DNA of 45,509 bases from an uncultured Geobacter sp. Lineage in GTDB: Bacteria; Desulfobacterota; Desulfuromonadia; Geobacterales; CAIOGM01. A program made the translations under genes and the position numbers. Location: the NCBI GenBank assembly GCA_903857795.1, contig CAIOGM010000177.1, forward strand, positions 1 through 45,509. Reading direction: 5' to 3'. Below are positions 40,774-45,509 of the stretch, one piece after another. Position 1 is the stretch's first letter, and each line of letters starts with the position of its first letter. The notes under the pieces are model-generated. The model did no database searches, was not told the DNA's origin, and saw nothing but the letters and a program-made list of their open reading frames with translations.

Positions 40774-43428
40774 ATGCCCTTCCCGTCACTACCTCATCTG
40801 GAGCATCGCTCCCACCTCATCAAGGTGCTCCCCTTCGTGGTTCTTGGTCTCTCCCTGAGCGTGACCCTCTATGCGTGGCGCACGGACTCTGCCAATAACC
40901 GCCTCAAGGCCTCATACCTCTATGACGAGAAAACCAGGGAGATTGCCGATCAGATCCTCAGGCGGTTTCACGAACACGATCAGCTGCTGCGGGGAGGGGT
41001 CGGGCTCTTCACCGTGAAACCCGCAGTCACCCGTGGCGACTGGCGCGACTACGTCTCGGCGTTGCAGCTTGATCAGTACCATCCGGGTATTCTCGGTGTC
41101 GGTTATGCGGCGTGGCTGACCACGGCGGAAAAGGAGGCCAACGAGCGGGAGATCCGCACCGAAGGGTTTCCCAACTACACCATCCGCCCCATGGGGAATC
41201 GGCAGTTCTACTCTGCCGTAATCTATCTGGAACCGTTCGCCTGGCGCAACCAGCGGGCCTTTGGCTATGACATGTATTCGGAACCTCTGCGTCGCACCGC
41301 CCTGGAGCAGGCCCGGGACAGGGGGATCACCACCGTCGCCGCACCCGTCACCCTGGTGCAGGAGAGCGCCGTGGGGAGACAGAGCGGCATGCTGATGTAT
41401 CTGCCGGTCTACCGCCGGGGGATGGCTACCGACTCGGTGGCCCAGCGGCAGGCCGCCCTGAAGGGGTTTGTCTACAGCCCCATAAGGATGAACGACTTTG
41501 TCTTCGGCACCCTGGGGAAATTACCAGGAGCCATCGCCTTTGAGATTCATGCCGGAACCGCCCCTACTCCTGGGACCAGAATGTTCAGCAGCCAGGAGAG
41601 TGAACATAGTACTCTTCCCGCAGGATACCGCCCTACGTTTTCCAGCAGCAGGACCATGGAGGCCTTTGGCGGCAGCTGGCTCTTTACCTTCAGGAGTCTA
41701 CCTCCCTTCGACAAAGTCCTCTCCGAGGGGCGATCTCCGGTGACTCTCATCGGTGGCGGGCTCTTCGTCAGCGTGCTCCTCTCGGTGATCACCTTCATGC
41801 TCCTGGCAACCCGCGACAAGGCGCTGGCCCTGGCGCGGGAGATGACCGGCGAGCTCCGGGCAAACGAACGGATCATCCAGGCGAGCCGGGAGCACTTTCA
41901 GACTCTGGTTACTACCTCCCCTGTGGGGGTCTTCGAGACCGACGCCGGCGGCGCGTGCCTCATGGTGAATGAACAGTGGCTGCGGATCACCGGACTGACC
42001 GTTGATCAGGCGCAGGGCGACGGGTGGGCCGCCGCCCTGCACCCCGGTGACCGGGAGCGGGTTGCCGCGGAGTGGCAGGCCACCTTGGCGGAACAGCTCC
42101 CTTTCCGGCTGGAGCACCGTCTGCTGACCCCTGACGGCATCGAGAGCTGGGTTCTGGCGCAGGCCGGCGCCATGCGGGATGAAACGGGAGAGATAACCGG
42201 CCATATTGGCACCCTCACCGATATCACCGAACTCAAGCGGGTGGAGCGGGAGTTGCAGGAGAGCAATCAGCGCTTTTCCACCATCTTTCGCCGCAGCCCG
42301 GTGGCCATCGGCATCAGTGACCTGGAGAGCGGCGCCTTCATCGATGCCAATGAGACCTTTCTGCGGCTGTTCGGCTATGAGCTGAATGAGGTCATGGGTC
42401 ACACGGCGCAGGAGCTGGGGTTCTGGCCCGACCAGGAGCGGCGGGTCGCCCTCCTCAACGAGTTGCGTGACCAGGGGCGGGTGCCGCAGTATGAAGGGGC
42501 GTTCTTTAACAAGTCTCGGGAGCTGGGCCATCTCCTGGTCTCCATGGAGCTGATCAACCTCTCAGGCAGGCAGTGCATACTCGCCATGCTCACCGACATC
42601 TCGACCCGGAAGAGAGCCGAACTGCTCCTGACCGGGATCAACGAGGAGCTGGAATATCAGGTGAATGAGCGGACCGCCGCTCTCTCCCTGGCCAACGGGC
42701 GGCTCCTGCTGGAGATAGAGGAGCGGCGCAAGATCGAGCAGGAGATTCTCGACCATCAGCGACTTCTCCAGGCCATGTCGCTGGAGCTGGTCATGGCCGA
42801 GGAGCGGGAGCGAGACCGGATCGCCGGAGAGCTCCACGACCAGGTGGGGCAGCGCCTGATTCTGGCGAAGATGAAGCTCGATCTGCTGACCAGCCGGCTG
42901 ACGGGACAGCTGTTGGAGAACGAGGCCGAAGAGGTCGCCTGCCTGGTGGCGCAGACTATTCAGGACACCCGATCGCTGACCTTCCAGATCAGGCCGCCGC
43001 TGTTGGCCAGTGCCGGGCTTGAGGCGACGGTACAGTGGCTGGGGGAGGAGCTGAAGGAGAACTACGGACTCCGGATGGCGTTCACCGCGGATCCCTCTCC
43101 GCAAACGCTCTCCTATGAGATCCGCTCCACACTCTTTCAGGCCATGAGAGAGCTTCTCCTGAACGTGGCCCGACACGCCGGTACCGACCAGGTCTGGGTC
43201 CAGATGCAGCGGCATGGCGCACAGCTGATCATTACCATCCAGGACGAAGGCCTCGGGTTTGACGCCGCGGAAGCTCGGGCGCGAAAGGCGAGAAACGGCG
43301 GTTTCGGCCTCTTCAATATCCAGCAGAGAATCGAATATCTAGGCGGCTACCTGGTGATCGACTCCAGGCCGGGGGAGGGGACTAGGGCAATCATCACCAT
43401 ACCGCTGGAGGAGAGATCCCATGAGTGA
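40774..43428 (+). CDS. CHASE-PAS-PAS sensor histidine kinase, NarX-type
   Basis: The 884-residue kinase has two membrane helices (about 16-35 and 322-345) around an extracellular CHASE domain (F-x-V-K-P-A-V-T-R-G-D-W, G-I-L-G-V-G-Y, and Y-L-P-V-Y-R-R-G near 210). Two PAS domains follow (about 375-490 and 500-620), then a coiled linker. The HisKA_3 dimerisation domain (EERERDRIAGELHDQVGQ, H688) and an ATPase domain ending D-x-G-L-G-F and G-G-F-G-L-F-N-I-Q-Q-R complete it. Its stop overlaps the LuxR-type regulator by eight bases. CHASE domains sense small extracellular ligands. The ATG stands right behind a heptamer array and has no visible binding site. Confidence 0.92.
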   Translation: MPFPSLPHLEHRSHLIKVLPFVVLGLSLSVTLYAWRTDSANNRLKASYLYDEKTREIADQILRRFHEHDQLLRGGVGLFTVKPAVTRGDWRDYVSALQLDQYHPGILGVGYAAWLTTAEKEANEREIRTEGFPNYTIRPMGNRQFYSAVIYLEPFAWRNQRAFGYDMYSEPLRRTALEQARDRGITTVAAPVTLVQESAVGRQSGMLMYLPVYRRGMATDSVAQRQAALKGFVYSPIRMNDFVFGTLGKLPGAIAFEIHAGTAPTPGTRMFSSQESEHSTLPAGYRPTFSSSRTMEAFGGSWLFTFRSLPPFDKVLSEGRSPVTLIGGGLFVSVLLSVITFMLLATRDKALALAREMTGELRANERIIQASREHFQTLVTTSPVGVFETDAGGACLMVNEQWLRITGLTVDQAQGDGWAAALHPGDRERVAAEWQATLAEQLPFRLEHRLLTPDGIESWVLAQAGAMRDETGEITGHIGTLTDITELKRVERELQESNQRFSTIFRRSPVAIGISDLESGAFIDANETFLRLFGYELNEVMGHTAQELGFWPDQERRVALLNELRDQGRVPQYEGAFFNKSRELGHLLVSMELINLSGRQCILAMLTDISTRKRAELLLTGINEELEYQVNERTAALSLANGRLLLEIEERRKIEQEILDHQRLLQAMSLELVMAEERERDRIAGELHDQVGQRLILAKMKLDLLTSRLTGQLLENEAEEVACLVAQTIQDTRSLTFQIRPPLLASAGLEATVQWLGEELKENYGLRMAFTADPSPQTLSYEIRSTLFQAMRELLLNVARHAGTDQVWVQMQRHGAQLIITIQDEGLGFDAAEARARKARNGGFGLFNIQQRIEYLGGYLVIDSRPGEGTRAIITIPLEERSHE

Positions 43429-44089
43429 AGAGACGCAGGCGACGCTGACCATACTGCTTGCCGATGACCACAAGATCGTCCGCGAAGGGCTCCGGGCGCT
43501 TCTTGAGCGTGAGCCTGATCTGATTGTAGTGGCGGAGGCGGGGACCGGGAGGTCCACCGTGGAGCTTGCCCGACTTCACCGTCCCGATGTGGTTGTCATG
43601 GATATCTCTATGCCTGACATGAACGGGATTGACGCCACGAGGGCAATCACTGCAGAGATGACCGGAGTGCGGGTGCTGGCCTTCTCCATGGAGTCCGACC
43701 GGCGCTTCATCGTGGAGGTGCTGAAGGCCGGGGCCTGCGGGTATGTGCTCAAGGACTCCGCCTTTGCCGAGCTGACCACGGCGATCCGAACGGTGGCCGC
43801 TAATGAGACCTATCTGGGGCCGCGGATCTCCGATATCATCATCCGGGAGTACCTGCAGCGTGTTCCCGTGGGGGGGCTTGAGACCTCTGTCCTGCTGACG
43901 CCGCGCGAACGGGAGGTCCTGCAGTTGATCGCCGCTGGCGGCAACACCAAGGAGATCGCCGCCCTGTTGGATATCAGCATCAAGACCGTGGAGAACCAGC
44001 GGCATACCATCATGACCAAGCTCGATCTCTTCAGCATCGCGGCCCTGACTAAATACGCCATCCGTGAGGGGTTGACCACCCTCAGTTGA
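43421..44089 (+). CDS. NarL/LuxR-family response regulator
   Basis: The 222-residue regulator has a receiver domain (D15/D16, phosphoacceptor D61 in VVVMDISMPD, then K in Y-V-L-K-D). A C-terminal LuxR helix-turn-helix (about 148-215: LTPREREVLQLIAAGGNTKEIA, S-I-K-T-V-E-N-Q-R) follows. It overlaps the upstream kinase, so the two form a cognate pair. Targets may include the genes downstream, but no site was identified. It is followed by 133 bases without recognisable terminator or promoter. Confidence 0.93.
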   Translation: MSEETQATLTILLADDHKIVREGLRALLEREPDLIVVAEAGTGRSTVELARLHRPDVVVMDISMPDMNGIDATRAITAEMTGVRVLAFSMESDRRFIVEVLKAGACGYVLKDSAFAELTTAIRTVAANETYLGPRISDIIIREYLQRVPVGGLETSVLLTPREREVLQLIAAGGNTKEIAALLDISIKTVENQRHTIMTKLDLFSIAALTKYAIREGLTTLS

Positions 44090-44222
44090 GTTCCTCCCCT
44101 CATGGGACTTTTAGCAGATGAGTTGCGCAATTCCCCTATGGAATCTTCATCCCTGCCGGAGCATAATCCCCCCTGCAAAAATACTGTCTGGTGCTGAACC
44201 ACGTCCGACGGGAGGAGCGAAT

Positions 44223-44441
44223 ATGCCATTGGCAGCAGAACCTGTACCGGGCGAGAGCGCAGCTGTGACCGTTGTCGTTGCGGATGACCCCTGTGGCGGC
44301 CACTGTCTCACGAAAGCTGAGGTCGCGGGGTATTCCGAATGCCTGATGAACTGGCCGGAGTGCCGCCACGCCAGGCTCTTCGGCTATACTTCGCTCTGCC
44401 GGCATCCCCGTCACCGGGAATTCCGGATCCCCCGAAAATGA
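44223..44441 (+). CDS. Small cysteine-rich protein, 72 aa
   Basis: The 72-residue protein has a strong GGGAGG binding site seven to eight bases before the ATG. It carries five cysteines at 24, 28, 40, 47 and 59 and several His residues in the second half (D-D-P-C-G-G-H-C, G-Y-S-E-C-L, W-P-E-C-R-H-A, S-L-C-R-H-P-R-H). The pattern suggests metal or cofactor binding, or disulfides. There is no signal peptide. I do not recognise the family. It lies 79 bases before a chemoreceptor gene in the same direction and may share its transcript. Confidence 0.6.
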   Translation: MPLAAEPVPGESAAVTVVVADDPCGGHCLTKAEVAGYSECLMNWPECRHARLFGYTSLCRHPRHREFRIPRK

Positions 44442-44520
44442 CCATGACCGTCTTATCTTCCAAGAGAGTATCAATGTGTAACGATGCGACACAGTCAACC
44501 GCAGTAAAAGGAGATCGCAC

Positions 44521-45509
44521 ATGAACTGGTATTACAACCTGAGACTCGGCACGAAACTGATCAGCGGCTTCGTCCTGGTGGCGCTCATCGCCGTGAGCAT
44601 CGGCTTGATCGGAGTCATGAACATCCAGAAGATGGAAGCGGAGGGGGCCAGGGTCTACGAGAAGATCACAGTGCCGCTGGCCGCCCTGCAGGACATGACC
44701 TGCGCCTATCTGCAGATCCGCGTTGCGGTGCGGGACATGGTTCTGGAGACGGATCCAACAAAAAACAAGCCCTATATCGCCAGAATTCGTGAATTGTCGA
44801 GTGCGGTGGAAAAAGACGCCATCGACCTGGAGAAGACGATCCTCACCGATGAGGGGCGCAAGCTCTTCGCAGAGTTCACCGACTCCTGGAAAAAGTACAG
44901 GGGCGTCCTTGACAGGGCGCTGCAGTTGGGTGAACAGGACCAGGATGTGGAGCTCAAGGTACTCATGAAGGGGGATCTGGCTACGTACGGCGTGGCCGCC
45001 TATGAGGCCCTGGACAAGATTGTGACCGCCAAGGTGACCCAGGCCAAGCTGACCGCCCAGAGCAACGCCGCACTGGCCAAGGACGCTACCCGCTCCACGA
45101 CCATCCTCGCCCTGTTCGGCGCCCTGCTGGCCGTTGGGTTGGGCTTCTTCATCACCCGCATCGTCCAGAGTCAACTGGGGGGGGATCCTCTGGAGGTGGT
45201 CGCCATCACCCGCAAGGTGGCCGTGGGCGACCTGGAGCTGGAGATCGATACCAGGGGGAAACGGGATGACAGCCTCATTGTCGCCATGAATACCATGGTT
45301 GCCACCATCCGGGCGCTGGTGGCTGATGCGGGGATGTTGACCAAGTCGGCGGTGGCGGGTAGGCTGGCGACCCGGGCCGACGCAGAAAAGCACCAGGGGG
45401 AGTACCGCAACATCGTCATCGGCTTCAACGAGACCTTGGACGCGGTCATCGGCCCCCTGAACGTAGCTGCGGAGTATGTGGACCGAATCTCCAAGGGGGA
45501 TATCCCCCC
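44521..45509 (+). CDS. Methyl-accepting chemotaxis protein, partial
   Basis: The frame starts at 44521 after AAAGGAG and runs off the window. The N-terminus MNWYYNLRLGTKLISGFVLVALIAVSIGLIGV is the first membrane helix. A four-helix-bundle ligand domain (about 35-190, 4HB_MCP-like) follows, then the second helix (about 198-216). HAMP-type segments follow (starting near 220), including a second copy-like unit around M-L-T-K-S-A-V-A-G-R-L. The methylation and CheW-binding domain lie beyond the edge. The preceding CHASE kinase pair and Cys-rich gene are on the same strand, but a functional link is unproven. Confidence 0.88.
   Translation, partial: MNWYYNLRLGTKLISGFVLVALIAVSIGLIGVMNIQKMEAEGARVYEKITVPLAALQDMTCAYLQIRVAVRDMVLETDPTKNKPYIARIRELSSAVEKDAIDLEKTILTDEGRKLFAEFTDSWKKYRGVLDRALQLGEQDQDVELKVLMKGDLATYGVAAYEALDKIVTAKVTQAKLTAQSNAALAKDATRSTTILALFGALLAVGLGFFITRIVQSQLGGDPLEVVAITRKVAVGDLELEIDTRGKRDDSLIVAMNTMVATIRALVADAGMLTKSAVAGRLATRADAEKHQGEYRNIVIGFNETLDAVIGPLNVAAEYVDRISKGDIP

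Overview
The window looks like chromosome of a GC-rich deltaproteobacterium of the Geobacter group (Desulfuromonadales). This is inferred from the gene set (a C4-dicarboxylate transporter with a sigma-54 regulatory system, PEP-CTERM proteins, many two-component systems, a 4-helix-bundle chemoreceptor, a def-fmt-DUF116 cluster, a ThiE-ThiD fusion and short-form ThiC behind a TPP riboswitch). No 16S rRNA or tRNA was seen, so the genus is not fixed.

Layout. 1-2.0 kb is a scarred, partly AT-rich accessory patch: the tail of an ISL3-like transposase, a truncated PEP-CTERM gene, an FmdB-type zinc ribbon gene and a NERD-like membrane protein. 2.0-4.0 kb (minus) is a CYTH-like gene followed by a split chromate transporter. 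An MFS transporter and a secreted cyclophilin converge on one bidirectional terminator at 5.3 kb. 6.1-14.4 kb (plus) is a housekeeping run: PlsC-type acyltransferase, two small membrane proteins, RNase J, FtsK, peptide deformylase, Met-tRNA formyltransferase, a DUF116 protein and a Bcp peroxiredoxin. 15.2-17.1 kb is an OmpR/CpxR-like regulator with its kinase, and 17.2-18.6 kb a TPR-glycosyltransferase.

18.8-23.6 kb is the clearest regulatory circuit: a sensor kinase with a periplasmic solute-binding domain, an NtrC-type activator, a cluster of 19-bp palindromic sites, a sigma-54 promoter and a DcuA/DcuB-type dicarboxylate transporter, all in order. A MacAB efflux pair follows. Next come an unusual HTH-PAS-PAS-PAS regulator divergent from a PEP-CTERM protein, the thiamine operon (thiED-thiC) behind a TPP riboswitch, and alanine racemase. 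A DUF4337 protein, a PAP2 phosphatase, a zinc-ribbon/DUF3426 protein split by a poly-C frameshift and hpt follow. Two lysine-rich secreted low-complexity proteins are next, one behind a good sigma-54 promoter. The window ends with a DUF1573 protein, a metallo-beta-lactamase-fold protein with an altered metal motif, a CHASE/PAS kinase with a LuxR-type regulator, a small Cys-rich protein and the first two thirds or so of a chemoreceptor.

Several intergenic regions carry arrays of a GAACCYN heptamer, some head to head or folded into a hairpin, and long G/C homopolymers are common. The observations I rate highest are the dcuB enhancer cluster, the C9 frameshift, the sigma-54-driven lysine-rich secreted proteins, the heptamer arrays, and two homologous ~155-bp segments at 18.6 and 23.8 kb.
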